Positions 25,413 through 35,336 of a stretch of 64,000 nucleotides of DNA are shown here, one piece after another. Under the pieces are notes generated by a model that ran no database searches, was not told the DNA's origin, and worked only from the letters and a program-made list of their open reading frames with translations. This DNA comes from Methylosarcina fibrata AML-C10. GTDB taxonomy: Bacteria > Pseudomonadota > Gammaproteobacteria > Methylococcales > Methylomonadaceae. The stretch covers positions 2,835,450 to 2,899,449 of the forward strand of contig NZ_KB889965.1 of NCBI RefSeq assembly GCF_000372865.1. Reading direction: 5' to 3'. The position numbers and the translations under genes were made by a program. Each line of letters opens with the position of its first letter. The first letter of the stretch is position 1.

Positions 25413-26501
25413 TCAGCCGTTGAACAAGTCCAGTTGCCGGTGCTCGGCCGGCTCGGCGGTCTGGAGCGAAGACAGCGCAACGCCCAGAAGGCGCACTTTT
25501 TTGACGCCGGCCTCGGTGTCTTTCAATAACCCGGCCAGGAGAGCGTCCGTATTTTCCTCCCGCGTGATCGGATAAGGCAAGGTTCGGCTGCGGGTAATCT
25601 GCACGAAATTGTGGTATTTGAGCTTGACCGTGAGCGTACGGGCGCTCATTTGCTTGAGCGCCAGGCGAGCCAGGGCTCTGTCCAGAAGCAACCGCAACTG
25701 CTCCAGGATCACGGCCGGATCGTCCAGATCTTCCTGATAAGTGGTTTCCACGCCGACCGATTTGCTCGGACGGTAATTTCTGACCGCCCTATCGTCGATG
25801 CCGCGCGCGATGTCGTAGTAATAATGGCCCGCCTTGCCGAAATGCCGGACCAGGGACGCCAGCGGCCATTGCTTGAGATCGCGGCCGGTGTGAATGCCGA
25901 GTTCGTGCATCCTTTTTTCGGTGGCCTTACCGATGCCGTGAAATTGGCCGATCGCCAGGCCTTCGATCAATTGCGGCCCCTGCTCGGGCGTGATCAGGCA
26001 GAGCCCGTCGGGTTTGTCGAGATCGGAAGCGATTTTCGCCAGAAATTTATTGTAAGAAATACCCGCCGAGGCGGTCAGCCCGGTTTCCAGGCGGATTTTC
26101 TCCTTGATTTCGCGTGCGATCCAAGTGGCCGAACCCCGGCACTGCGAAGCCTCGGTGACGTCCAGATAGGCTTCGTCGAGCGACAGCGGCTCGATCAGGT
26201 CGGTATACTCGGCAAAGATGCCGCGGATCGCCGCCGAGACTTCCTTGTACACCTCGAAGCGGGGCTTGATGAACAGCGCTTCGGGGCACAGGCGGTAAGC
26301 CAGCGCCGAGGACATCGCCGAACGGACGCCGAATTTTCGGGCTTCGTAGCTGCACGTCGCCACTACGCCGCGCGCGTCCGGCCGGCCGCCGACGATGATC
26401 GGCCTGCCCCGGAGCTCCGGATTGTCGCGCTGCTCGACGGCGGCAAAAAAGGCGTCCATGTCGATATGAATGATTTTCCTCGGAATTCGATCGGCCGGCA
26501 T
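25413..26501 (-). CDS. dinB: DNA polymerase IV (Y family)
   Basis: 362 residues. Catalytic acidic residues lie in IIHIDMDAFFAAVEQ (Asp14) and SLDEAYLDV (Asp109, Glu110). The steric-gate region AFFAAVE and palm/finger motif VVATCSYEARKFGVRSAM are typical, and the C-terminus ends QLDLFNG, a canonical beta-clamp-binding motif. It performs error-prone translesion synthesis. No LexA box was recognised in the short upstream gap. Confidence 0.96.
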   Translation of the reverse strand: MPADRIPRKIIHIDMDAFFAAVEQRDNPELRGRPIIVGGRPDARGVVATCSYEARKFGVRSAMSSALAYRLCPEALFIKPRFEVYKEVSAAIRGIFAEYTDLIEPLSLDEAYLDVTEASQCRGSATWIAREIKEKIRLETGLTASAGISYNKFLAKIASDLDKPDGLCLITPEQGPQLIEGLAIGQFHGIGKATEKRMHELGIHTGRDLKQWPLASLVRHFGKAGHYYYDIARGIDDRAVRNYRPSKSVGVETTYQEDLDDPAVILEQLRLLLDRALARLALKQMSARTLTVKLKYHNFVQITRSRTLPYPITREENTDALLAGLLKDTEAGVKKVRLLGVALSSLQTAEPAEHRQLDLFNG

Positions 26502-26637
26502 GGGGTAGTGAGAGATCGAGTTCGGAATGAAATCGCGGGCTTCATTTCCGGGATGAAACGGTTTGCCTGTTCGATGCGGCCGGTAGGCATGAAACGAGGT
26601 TTCCTGGAAGCCTCATCCCAATTCCCTGCCGGGCCGG

Positions 26638-26979
26638 TCAGGATTTTTTGACAAACTCCGATTTCAGCTTCATCGCACCGATGCCGTCGATCTTGCAGTC
26701 GATGTCGTGATCGCCTTCGACGAGGCGGATGTTTTTGACTTTGGTGCCGACTTTGACCACCAGGGACGAGCCTTTGACCTTGAGGTCCTTGATGACGGTG
26801 ACGGTATCGCCGTCTTCCAGCACATTGCCGTTGGCGTCCTTGACGATGCGAACATCGCTTTTGTCTTCGGCGGTGGCGTCGAGCGTCCATTCGTTGGCGC
26901 AGACGGGGCAGATGTAGATGCCGTTGTCTTCGTAAGTGAATTCGGCTCCGCATGCCGGACAGGGAGGCAGATTGCTCAT
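26638..26979 (-). CDS. yjdM: YjdM/PhnA-family zinc ribbon protein
   Basis: 113 residues: N-terminal zinc ribbon with CPACG and CPVCANEW, then the family's conserved C-terminal beta domain ([40 protein letters not shown]). I chose ATG 26979, preceded by an AAGG site; the frame extends upstream without support. The protein was once linked to phosphonate use, but its role is not established. It lies alone, 136 bases downstream of the dinB start on the same strand. Confidence 0.9.
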   Translation of the reverse strand: MSNLPPCPACGAEFTYEDNGIYICPVCANEWTLDATAEDKSDVRIVKDANGNVLEDGDTVTVIKDLKVKGSSLVVKVGTKVKNIRLVEGDHDIDCKIDGIGAMKLKSEFVKKS

Positions 26980-27185
26980 TAAATTACCTTTATCTCGTGT
27001 TAAAGCGCCTTGTGCAGGACAAGGCAAAAGAAAGGCCATGATGCCAGATTCAGGGGCGGATTGTCCAATACCCGAGAATTTTCGATGCTTCTCTCCTTTC
27101 GAAGAAATCCAGGCTCCGGGTCGGCAAGGAAGCTTAAGCGGAATGCCTCATTCCGGCCGGGCTGAGGCGGCCCGGAAAGCGTATA

Positions 27186-27962
27186 ATGTCTCTCATGAAA
27201 TACGACAGAAATTTTGACGATCTGGTCGAACGCTTCGAGCAACGCATTTATGAAACCGCGAAAGGCGATTGGCGGCTGAAGCTGCTGCGGGAAGATCTGG
27301 CTCCTTTTTATCGGCCCGAGCCGCCTTTGACGGTTTGGGATACCGGCTGCGGGCTGGCGCAAATCAGCCTGGAATTGGCCGCGAAAGGCCACCGCACGAC
27401 TCTCTGCGACCTATCCGGAAAAATGCTGGCCCGGGCCAGGCAGCAATTCGGGGATCAGGGTTTGAATGCCGAGTTTCATCATCAGGCCGCCCAGACGCTG
27501 GCGCCGAGCCTGCCCTTGTTCGACCTGGTGCTCTGCCATGCCTTGCTGGAATGGCTGGCGCAACCTTTGCCGACTTTGCAAGCCATCGCCGGGCGGGTAA
27601 AACCGGGCGGCCATCTGTCGCTGTTGTTCTACAACCGCAATGCGATGGTCTATCTCAACGTGCTGAAAGGGCAATGGCGCTGGCAAAATCTGCTGAACGA
27701 CAGTTACCTCGGCAAAGGCACCAAACTGACCCCGCCCCACCCTCAATATCCGCACGAAGTGATCGAACAGCTCGAGCACTGGGGCTTTACCATCACCGTT
27801 CATACCGGCATCCGCGTTTTTCACGACTATGTCGCAAGAGAAACGAGGGAACAGAGCGAAGTGTCCGAACTCTTCGAGTTGGAACGGCGTTATTGCCGAA
27901 TGCCAACTTACCGCGACATGGGCCGTTACGTGCACTTGGTCGCGCAACGGATGCAGGATTAA
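27186..27962 (+). CDS. cmoM: tRNA 5-carboxymethoxyuridine methyltransferase
   Basis: 258 residues, SAM-dependent. It follows the CmoM/SmtA pattern throughout: MKYDRNFDDLVERFEQRIYE, the SAM site VWDTGCGLAQISLELAAKGH, LCDLSGKML, LVLCHALLEWLAQP, LSLLFYNRNAM and the C-terminal TGIRVFHDYV and ERRYCRMPTYRDMGRY. CmoM methylates cmo5U at the wobble position of certain tRNAs. The start is at 27186 or at the in-frame ATG 27195. Confidence 0.88.
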   Translation: MSLMKYDRNFDDLVERFEQRIYETAKGDWRLKLLREDLAPFYRPEPPLTVWDTGCGLAQISLELAAKGHRTTLCDLSGKMLARARQQFGDQGLNAEFHHQAAQTLAPSLPLFDLVLCHALLEWLAQPLPTLQAIAGRVKPGGHLSLLFYNRNAMVYLNVLKGQWRWQNLLNDSYLGKGTKLTPPHPQYPHEVIEQLEHWGFTITVHTGIRVFHDYVARETREQSEVSELFELERRYCRMPTYRDMGRYVHLVAQRMQD

Positions 27963-28325
27963 CGGGCCGGAACGAAGCCGGCGGCCGGCCCATCAAAACG
28001 GTCCGGCGCAGGCAGGACGTCTGCTATCGTTGCCGATGCGGATCGGATCAGGCGGCTCTGAAAAAACGGAGCCGGTCTTGTTTACTCGGGTTCCCGGATA
28101 AGTCCATGTCGGCCGTCTTCAACAACGAAAACGGTATCACTATATTAGATAATGATTTCGAATTTTATCATTTTTCATTATCGTGGTTTCGTTCTAAGAT
28201 GGCTCGTTACCAAAAGATATCGAAATAACCATTCAGGCGGAGCCTACGTCATTCCGAACGCGGCTCAATTTGCGGCTTTATCCGCATGCTATACGCTTTT
28301 TCAACTTCGGATCAAAAGGATATTT
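27963..28325. other. Intergenic region upstream of the TauE/SafE gene
   Basis: 363 bases without a gene. It includes an AT-rich stretch at about 28135-28200 with a GATAATGA/TCATTATC inverted pair. Nothing else was recognised. Confidence 0.5.
28148..28182. promoter_or_regulatory. Fur-box-like inverted repeat
   Basis: GATAATGAT at 28148 and TCATTATC at 28175-28182 are the two halves of a Fur-box palindrome but are spaced 19 bases apart instead of abutting. It lies about 145 bases before the TauE/SafE gene. Weak evidence; it may be chance in AT-rich DNA. Confidence 0.25.
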
Positions 28326-29135
28326 ATGGATTTGGCCTATTCGCTTTCAGGCTTCGCTGTGGGACTGCTGGTCGGATTGACCGGCGTGGGCGGGGGATCA
28401 TTGATGACTCCTTTGCTGGTTTTTCTTTTCGGGTTCAAGCCCGCGGTCGCCGTCGGCACCGACCTGCTGTTTGCCGCCATTACCAAAACCGGCGGCGTCT
28501 GGGTCCATCACGGCAAACACAATTCGGTCGAATGGAAAATCGTCGGATTGCTGGCGCTCGGCAGCCTGCCGTTCGCGCTTCTGACCCTTTACGTGCTCAA
28601 ACATCTGAGCACCGCCGGCAAGGAAATCAGCGGCGTCATGACCTATTCACTCGGCATCGCGCTGATTTTGACCGCCTTGGCCCTGCTAATACGCAGCGCC
28701 TTGCTGCAACGGGCGAAAAAATTGGGCCAGATCGACGACGACCACAGCACCGAGGCCAATGCCGCTCGTTTCAAGCGTTTTCACGTACCGGCGACCATTC
28801 TGATCGGCGCGGTATTGGGCGTACTGGTAACGTTGTCGTCGGTCGGCGCCGGCGCTCTCGGCACCGTCGCGCTGTTGTTCCTGTATCCTAAAATGACCAC
28901 GGTAAAAATCGTCGGCACCGACCTGGCTCATGCGATCCCTCTAACCGCCGTAGCCGGACTGGGCCATCTAGGGCTCGGCAACGTCGACGCCGTGTTGCTG
29001 GGAAGCTTGTTGATCGGCTCCCTGCCCGGCATCTGGATCGGCAGTCATCTCAGCGCAAAAATTCCGGAAGCGGTGATGCGCCCGATTCTGGCAAGCGTTC
29101 TGCTGCTCATCGGCCTCAAGTTCGTGTTGCAATAA
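28326..29135 (+). CDS. TauE/SafE-family anion exporter
   Basis: About 269 residues, mostly membrane helices. The repeated signature GFAVGLLVGLTGVGGGSLMTPLLV and, in the second half, LVTLSSVGAGALGTVALLFLYP is diagnostic of the family. I start at ATG 28326, which follows AAAGGAT; the longer frame has no membrane-protein-like extension. Family members move sulfite, sulfoacetate and related anions; the substrate here is unknown. Confidence 0.88.
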   Translation: MDLAYSLSGFAVGLLVGLTGVGGGSLMTPLLVFLFGFKPAVAVGTDLLFAAITKTGGVWVHHGKHNSVEWKIVGLLALGSLPFALLTLYVLKHLSTAGKEISGVMTYSLGIALILTALALLIRSALLQRAKKLGQIDDDHSTEANAARFKRFHVPATILIGAVLGVLVTLSSVGAGALGTVALLFLYPKMTTVKIVGTDLAHAIPLTAVAGLGHLGLGNVDAVLLGSLLIGSLPGIWIGSHLSAKIPEAVMRPILASVLLLIGLKFVLQ

Positions 29136-29646
29136 TCTCTCCGCCCGGACAGCCGCACGGCCAACGTGCGCCGTTTTCAAGCGCTGTCCGGGCGTCTTTC
29201 CGGCGTCGAGCCGATTCCCTCGCCTTTTTCGAACGCGAACAGGGATGACGAAGCCCGTCAATCCTTTCCCGCTACTCTTGTTTTCATCATCAAGACCGCA
29301 ATGGCCGAAGCCGGCTTCTTTCAAACCTGCCGCCGTACTTTTCTCACAGACGTCCCGACACTCGCCATCGGCCAATTACGCTTGACTCGATGGTAACGGC
29401 CTTCCCTTGCCGCCGAAGCGAAATATAAAACGTGATATTTCCAGTACTTGGCAAATTTCTGCCATTTTTTTTCATTTTTTGGTGGGGTTTTTCTTCTTTC
29501 ATTCGTCTTATTCAACAACACTCCTTCATGTTATGAAAACCGGCATGGATCGAACCGGCCGTGCCGAGACGTCTGAAGTGAAATAAATCATCCGGAAAAA
29601 TTTCAATCGATCGCTTGATACCGAAGAAGTCCATTTAAACCCGTCC
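29136..29646. other. Intergenic region holding an ECF-type promoter motif
   Basis: 511 bases with no gene. The only recognisable item is the GGGG-N16-CGTCTTAT motif at 29484-29511. Confidence 0.5.
29482..29511 (+). promoter_or_regulatory. ECF-sigma-type promoter motif upstream of RND operon
   Basis: GTGGGGTTTTT at 29482-29492 and CGTCTTAT at 29504-29511, with exactly 16 bases between GGGG and CGTCTTAT. The same arrangement occurs upstream of tonB and of a CSCC propeller gene. It lies 136 bases before the outer membrane factor start. Confidence 0.6.
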
Positions 29647-31011
29647 ATGCAATCCGATTTGAAACGTTTTCCGGTCGTCCTGCTTTGTGCGCTCTCGACG
29701 GCCTGTCAATCCTTGGTCGAACACGGCCGGCACCGCGACGCGCCTCCGGCTCCGGAGCAGTGGGCCGCCGCGACGCCTTCCGATGCCGTCCAGAATCACT
29801 GGCTGGAAGATTTTGCCGATCCGCTGCTGGCGGCGACGGTACAGTCGGCGCTGTCGAACAATTTCGATCTCAAGGCGGCCTCTGCCCGAATCGAGGCGGC
29901 GCGCGCCGAGATGCGCATAGCAGGAGCGGGGCGCTGGCCGCAACTGGCATTGGCCGCCGGCTACCGCCGAGGCGATCCGGGCGAACTCGACGAGGAAACC
30001 GGCGCTTTCGAAGCGTTGTTCAACCTGTCCTGGGAACTGGACGTCTGGGGACGCATCCGCGCGCAACAGGAAGCCGCAGGGCAGGAAGCCGAAGCCACTC
30101 TGGCCGACTGGCAAGCCGCCCGGCTGTCGCTGGCGGCGCGCACCGCACAAAACTACGTCGAGCTGGCCGAGGCGCGGGAGCAGGTCAAGGTGGCCGAACA
30201 GTCGATGCGCGACCGGGGCACACTGGTCGAACTGTTGCGTGGGCGCTTTCGCCGAGGCCTGACGCATGCTCTGGACCTGCGCCTGGCCCTGACCGATCTG
30301 GCCAACGCCGAAGCCCAGCTTGCCGAACAACGCAACCGCGTCCAGATCCTGACCCGGTCACTGGAAGTCCTGCTCGGCGGTTATCCGGAAGGCCGATTCA
30401 AAAACGCGGAAACGCTGCCGCCACTGCCTCACGGCGTGCCCGCAGGTCTCCCGTCCGAACTGCTCGATCGCCGCCCCGATCTGAATGCCGCCTTCGCCCG
30501 TCTTTCCGCTTTCGATAACCGGCTGGAAAGCGCGCGCAAGGCGCTGCTGCCCCGTTTCACACTGACCGCGAACGGCGGCTCGATCAGTTCGTCCCTGACG
30601 GACTGGGCCGATCCGCGCGCCGCCGCCTGGAATTTTGCTCTCGGCCTGCTCCAGCCGATTTTCACCGGAGGCCGCCTGCTCGGCGATATCGACCTACAGC
30701 AAGCCCGGGTTGAAGAAGCGCTGAACGGCTATAAAGCGGCGGCACTCAACGCGTTTCGCGAAGTCGAACAGAGCCTGACCGCCGAAGGCCGCTTGCGCGA
30801 GCAGGAGCAGGCCCTGCGGGAAGCGGTGCGGCAGACCGACGCCAGCCGCAAACTGGCGGTGTATTCGTATCAGCACGGGCTGATCGAGATTCTGACCTTG
30901 CTGGACAGTTACCGCAGCACCCTGAATGCACAAAGCGCACATCTGACCGCGCGCCGGCAATTGCTGAACAACCGGATCGAACTGTATCTGGCGCTGGGCG
31001 GCGGCTTTTGA
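29647..31011 (+). CDS. Efflux outer membrane factor, NodT family lipoprotein
   Basis: 454 residues; signal with lipobox LLCALSTAC, then family motifs NHWLEDFADPLLAATVQSAL, LSWELDVWGRIRAQQEAAG and LLDRRPDLNAAFARLSA. First gene of a third tripartite pump. The adaptor gene starts 14 bases after the stop. The ECF-type promoter motif upstream suggests that this operon belongs to the same regulon as tonB. Confidence 0.9.
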   Translation: MQSDLKRFPVVLLCALSTACQSLVEHGRHRDAPPAPEQWAAATPSDAVQNHWLEDFADPLLAATVQSALSNNFDLKAASARIEAARAEMRIAGAGRWPQLALAAGYRRGDPGELDEETGAFEALFNLSWELDVWGRIRAQQEAAGQEAEATLADWQAARLSLAARTAQNYVELAEAREQVKVAEQSMRDRGTLVELLRGRFRRGLTHALDLRLALTDLANAEAQLAEQRNRVQILTRSLEVLLGGYPEGRFKNAETLPPLPHGVPAGLPSELLDRRPDLNAAFARLSAFDNRLESARKALLPRFTLTANGGSISSSLTDWADPRAAAWNFALGLLQPIFTGGRLLGDIDLQQARVEEALNGYKAAALNAFREVEQSLTAEGRLREQEQALREAVRQTDASRKLAVYSYQHGLIEILTLLDSYRSTLNAQSAHLTARRQLLNNRIELYLALGGGF

Positions 31012-31024
31012 ACGTCAACACTTT

Positions 31025-32215
31025 ATGAAACCGATAAAAATCGTTCTTCCGATTCTGTTACTGTCGGCCTCGGCGGCCGCCTCCTGGGCACTGATCGCGA
31101 ACAAGCCGGCGGCCGCTCCGCCCGCCAAAAACCGGCCGCTGCCGCAAGTGACCGTCGCCATGGCGCAACCGGAAACTCTGCGCATGAACGTGATTTCACA
31201 AGGAATCGTCAAGCCGCGCACCGAAATCGACCTGGTCAGCGAAGTGGCCGGCAAGGTGGTGGCCATCCATCCGGCTTTTGCGGACGGCGGCTTTTTCAAA
31301 AAAGGCGAACGCCTGATCGCGATCGATCCGCGCGATTACGACTACGCGATCACGCGGGCCGAAGCCCTGGTCGCCGAGGCGCGCAAGGAACTGCTGCGCG
31401 AAGCCGCCGAAGCGGAACAGGCGCAAAACGAATGGCAGGCGCTGGGCGGCGGCGACGCCAACGATTTCGTGCTGCACAAGCCGCATCTGGCCGAACGCAG
31501 GGCGAAACTGGCCGCGGCGAAAGCAGATCTGGCGGCGGCGCGCCTCAATCGCAGCCGCTGCGATCTGGCCGCGCCATTCGCCGGCCGCGTACGCAGCAAG
31601 CAAGCCGACGTCGGCCAATATCTCGACAGCGGGCAGATCGCCGCTCGCATCTATGCGACCGACCGTGCGGAAGTCCGCCTGCCGGTGCCGAGCGCGGAGC
31701 TGGAATTTCTCGATTTGCCGCTGACTTATCCGGATGCGGGTCAGACTTCACTCGGGCCGGCCGTCAGGCTCAGTGCCCAGTTTGCAGGCCGAATGCACAA
31801 CTGGGAAGGCCGCATCGTGCGCACCGAGGGCGCTCTCGACGACAAGACCGGCCTGTTGTATGCCGTGGCCGAAATCCGCGATCCGTATGCTTACCACAAG
31901 GACCGCCCACCGCTCGCGGCCGGCCTGTTCGTGCGGGCGGAAATCGCCGGCAGCGAGCGCCGCGATCTGATCGACATTCCACGTGCGGCGCTGCACAGCG
32001 GTTATCAAGTCTATGTCGTCGACAAGGACAATCGCCTGCGCCAGCGCCGCGTCGAAGTGTTGCGCGCCGATACCGACCGGATCGTGCTCGGCAAAGGATT
32101 GCAGCCGGGCGAGCGGGTGCTGGTGTCCGGCGTGGAATTGCCGATCGAAGGCATGCAGGTCGCGATTCAGACGTCTTCTTCCTCCTCTGCGGAGCCCGGC
32201 CATGGCGCGGATTAA
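31025..32215 (+). CDS. RND efflux periplasmic adaptor
   Basis: 396 residues with an uncleaved-anchor or signal N-terminus (IVLPILLLSASAAASWALI). Domains in order: first lipoyl half (GIVKPRTEIDLVSEVAGKVVAI), helical hairpin rich in Ala/Glu, second half (CDLAAPFAGRVRSKQADVGQYL), beta-barrel and a membrane-proximal domain ending VLVSGVELPIEGMQV. The last 14 bases overlap the pump gene, implying coupled translation. Confidence 0.92.
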   Translation: MKPIKIVLPILLLSASAAASWALIANKPAAAPPAKNRPLPQVTVAMAQPETLRMNVISQGIVKPRTEIDLVSEVAGKVVAIHPAFADGGFFKKGERLIAIDPRDYDYAITRAEALVAEARKELLREAAEAEQAQNEWQALGGGDANDFVLHKPHLAERRAKLAAAKADLAAARLNRSRCDLAAPFAGRVRSKQADVGQYLDSGQIAARIYATDRAEVRLPVPSAELEFLDLPLTYPDAGQTSLGPAVRLSAQFAGRMHNWEGRIVRTEGALDDKTGLLYAVAEIRDPYAYHKDRPPLAAGLFVRAEIAGSERRDLIDIPRAALHSGYQVYVVDKDNRLRQRRVEVLRADTDRIVLGKGLQPGERVLVSGVELPIEGMQVAIQTSSSSSAEPGHGAD

Positions 32216-35200
32216 AAACGGTCGTTCGCTGCTCGGCTGGTTTGCCGGCAATCCGGTCGCGGCCAATCTGTTGATGATTCTGATTTTTATCGGCGGTCTC
32301 AACACCCTGGAGCAGACCGACCGGGAAGCCTATCCCCGCTTCGCGCCGGAGCGGATCGAGGTCAATGCGTTGTATCCGGGCGCGGGTCCGGCCGAAATTC
32401 AGCAAAGCGTGTGCATTCCGATCGAAGAAGCCATTCACGACCTTGAAGGCATCAAACGCCTGAACAGCACCGCCACCGAAGGCAAATGCGAAGTCGGCGT
32501 ACAGGTGCTGCAGGACTATCCGCTGCGCGATCTCTCGAGCGCGATCCGTTCCCGGGTGCAGGCGATCCCAAACCTGCCGAAAGAAGTCGAGCGCATCGAC
32601 ATCGACGACTCCGGCTGGGAGTATCCGGCGATTTCGGTGGTTTTGTACGGCGATGCCGACAAGTTAATCTTGCGCCGCCTTGCCGAAAAGGTACGAGACG
32701 ATCTGGCCAGGCTGGACAATGTGCGTCTGGTCCGGTTATGGAATGAAAACGAGTTCGAGGTCGCGGTCGAGATTCCTGCCGAAAGGCTTCGGCAACAGCA
32801 ACTGACGCTCGACGACGTGGCCGAGGCAGTGCGCCGCGAATCGCTGGATCTGGCCGGCGGCGTGCTGAAAGCACCGACCGGCGAATTCCAGTTGCGCGCG
32901 AAAAGCACCGCCGACACGCGCGACAAGCTGCTGGCGTTGACTTTGCGCACCTACCCCGACGGCACCCGTCTGACCCTGGGCGATGTCGCCACGGTCACCG
33001 ACGGCTACGCCGAAAAAGGTTTCGAATATTACAGCGACGGCCAACGCTCCGAGACGATCGCGGTGATCGCCCGGCACAATCTGGTCGGCGCCGCTGAACA
33101 GGTCGCCCGCTACGTCGAAGACCTGCGCCCTACCCTGCCCGAAGGCATCCAGGTGAAAACCCGGCGCGACAATGCGCGTTCGTTTTCCGAACTGCTCGAT
33201 ACGCTGACCTTCGAAGGCGTCAGCGGTTTCTTTCTGGTGCTGCTGGTGCTATGGCTGTTTTTGACTACCCAGATCGCGCTCTGGGCCGCGGTCGGAGTGA
33301 TGATTTCGGTGTTCGGCGCGCTCTGGTGGCTGCCGGCCTCCGGCGTGACGCTGAACATGCTGTCGCTGTTCGGCTTCGTGTTGTCGATGGGGGTGCTGGT
33401 CGACGATGCGATTATCGTCAGCGAACGGATTCACGAACTGCAAAACCGGGGCCTGGGCGCGCTGGAGGCGGCGATCACGGGCGTCCGGGAAGTCGCTGTG
33501 CCGGTAACGCTCGGCGTTCTGATCGGTCTGATCGCGTTTTTGCCGGGCCTGTTCGTGCCGCCGAGCTGGGCGACCCAATTCATGAAACCGGTCGCGATCG
33601 TGATGATTCTGTCGCTGGCATTTTCGCTGGTCGAAGCCTTGCTGATCCTGCCGGCGCATCTTGCGCACGAAACCCAAGAAGAAACCGCCTGGCCGGGCAT
33701 CGCCCGCCTGCGCGCTGCGCTGAACGGCGGCCTGTCGTTCTGCAACGAACGCGGCTACCAGCCTTTTTTGCGGTGGGTGCTGGACTGGCGCTACAGCACG
33801 GTGGCGCTGTTCGCCGGAGCGGTGATCCTCGGCCTGACCCTGGTCAAACACGATTACGTCAAGGTGTCGCTCGAAGAGGATGTCGGCTACGACAATTTTC
33901 ACATCCATCTGCGTCCGCCGCTCGGCACTCCGTTTGCAGAAACCCGCGCCCGCATCGGGCAATTCGTGACGGCGCTGAAACAAGCCGAAGAAGAACTGAA
34001 CCGCACCCAGCCGCCCGGTTCGCCGAGCGTGGTCGAAGGGCTCGACGTGTTCATCGAAGAAGTCGATCCCACCATCTGGGTCGAGTTTTCGAGCGAAGCG
34101 CGCAAAACCTTTCACATCCGTGATCTGATCAAGCGCTGGTACGACCACGTCGGGGACGTCGGCGACTTCCGTCCCGATTTCCATACGCCGACCGAACAGG
34201 ACGTGATCGATCTCGAACTCGAAGTGACCGGCCCCGATCCCGCTGCCCTGGCGGCAGCGGTCGAAGAACTGAAAAGCCGAATCGCCGCTTATCCCGGCGT
34301 GACCAAAATCGAAGATTCGCGGCGTCCCGGCAAGCCCGAGCTGCGCCTCGAGCTGACGCCGTCGGCCGAACGGCTGGGGCTGCGCCTGCGCGATCTGGCC
34401 CTGCAGGTGCGCCATGCCTATTTCGGCGACGAAGCGCAGCGTTTCATCCGCGGCCGCGATCAGATCAAGATCATGCTGCGCACGCCACGTTCGGAACGGC
34501 AGGATTTCGCCGATCTGCGCGCGCTGGCGATCGCGCTGCCGGACGGCGGCCAGGCGCCGCTCGGCGAATTGGCGACAATCGGCTTTGCGCCCGGCTTCGG
34601 CGAACTGACTCGCGAAAACCGACGCGGCATCGTTTCGATCCAGGCGCGCCTGGACAAACGCCAGCCGCTTACCGGCGAACAGATCTTCAAGGAACTCAGG
34701 GAAAGCACTTTTGAAACGCTGGAAAACCGTTATCCCGGCCTCGAAATCTCCGGCGGCGCAGCCAAGGAGGAAGCCGATCTGGTGATGGCGGGGCTGAAGC
34801 GCAACACGCTGATTTCGCTGGCAGCGATCTATGCACTGATCGCGGTCAGTTTCCGTTCCTATTTGCAGCCCTTGCTGTTCATGCTGGCAGTGCCGGTAGC
34901 CTGGCTCGGCGCGCTGTCGGTGCACTGGGCGCTCGGCATGACCATGACCTTTCAATCGGTGGTCGGTGCGGTCGCCGCCAGCGGCGTGGTCGTCAACGAC
35001 AGCATCGTGCTGCTCGACTACATCCGCCAGCGCCGCGCCGACGAATCGTCCCTGAGCGGATTGATCGTCGAAGCCTGTGCGAGCCGCTTCCGGCCGATCG
35101 TGCTGGTGGCCCTGACCAATCTGGCCGGTTTTTTTCCGATGTTGTTCGAGACCAGCGAACAGGCGATCTTTCTGGTGCCGATGACCTTGTCGCTGACCTT

Positions 35201-35336
35201 CGGCCTGCTGCTCGGAACGACCGCAACGTTGATACTGATACCGGCCTGTTACGCAGTGCTGCAGGATTTCGGCCGCGCGGCAAAGTGGCTGCGGCAACGC
35301 CTGGGCTCGGAAACCGGACAAGCGGCGCCGCGGTAG
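32202..35336 (+). CDS. RND efflux pump (HAE1-related, divergent class)
   Basis: 1044 residues from ATG 32202; the frame is open further upstream but that part is a shadow of the adaptor gene. The N-terminus MARIKNGRSLLGWFAGNPVA, FAPERIEVNALYPGAGPAEI, the paired acidic residues in GVLVDDAIIV and the RND repeat are clear. At the position of the helix 10 lysine in AcrB it has GVVVNDSIVLLDY, so the proton relay differs from that of the 768-3944 pump, as in a recognised subgroup. The substrate is unknown; the shared promoter motif suggests a role in metal or siderophore export. Confidence 0.92.
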   Translation: MARIKNGRSLLGWFAGNPVAANLLMILIFIGGLNTLEQTDREAYPRFAPERIEVNALYPGAGPAEIQQSVCIPIEEAIHDLEGIKRLNSTATEGKCEVGVQVLQDYPLRDLSSAIRSRVQAIPNLPKEVERIDIDDSGWEYPAISVVLYGDADKLILRRLAEKVRDDLARLDNVRLVRLWNENEFEVAVEIPAERLRQQQLTLDDVAEAVRRESLDLAGGVLKAPTGEFQLRAKSTADTRDKLLALTLRTYPDGTRLTLGDVATVTDGYAEKGFEYYSDGQRSETIAVIARHNLVGAAEQVARYVEDLRPTLPEGIQVKTRRDNARSFSELLDTLTFEGVSGFFLVLLVLWLFLTTQIALWAAVGVMISVFGALWWLPASGVTLNMLSLFGFVLSMGVLVDDAIIVSERIHELQNRGLGALEAAITGVREVAVPVTLGVLIGLIAFLPGLFVPPSWATQFMKPVAIVMILSLAFSLVEALLILPAHLAHETQEETAWPGIARLRAALNGGLSFCNERGYQPFLRWVLDWRYSTVALFAGAVILGLTLVKHDYVKVSLEEDVGYDNFHIHLRPPLGTPFAETRARIGQFVTALKQAEEELNRTQPPGSPSVVEGLDVFIEEVDPTIWVEFSSEARKTFHIRDLIKRWYDHVGDVGDFRPDFHTPTEQDVIDLELEVTGPDPAALAAAVEELKSRIAAYPGVTKIEDSRRPGKPELRLELTPSAERLGLRLRDLALQVRHAYFGDEAQRFIRGRDQIKIMLRTPRSERQDFADLRALAIALPDGGQAPLGELATIGFAPGFGELTRENRRGIVSIQARLDKRQPLTGEQIFKELRESTFETLENRYPGLEISGGAAKEEADLVMAGLKRNTLISLAAIYALIAVSFRSYLQPLLFMLAVPVAWLGALSVHWALGMTMTFQSVVGAVAASGVVVNDSIVLLDYIRQRRADESSLSGLIVEACASRFRPIVLVALTNLAGFFPMLFETSEQAIFLVPMTLSLTFGLLLGTTATLILIPACYAVLQDFGRAAKWLRQRLGSETGQAAPR

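Noticed and set aside
31983-32201. Upstream extension of the third RND pump frame
   Set aside because: This part overlaps the adaptor gene in another frame and lacks pump homology; the pump starts at 32202 with the usual N-terminal helix.
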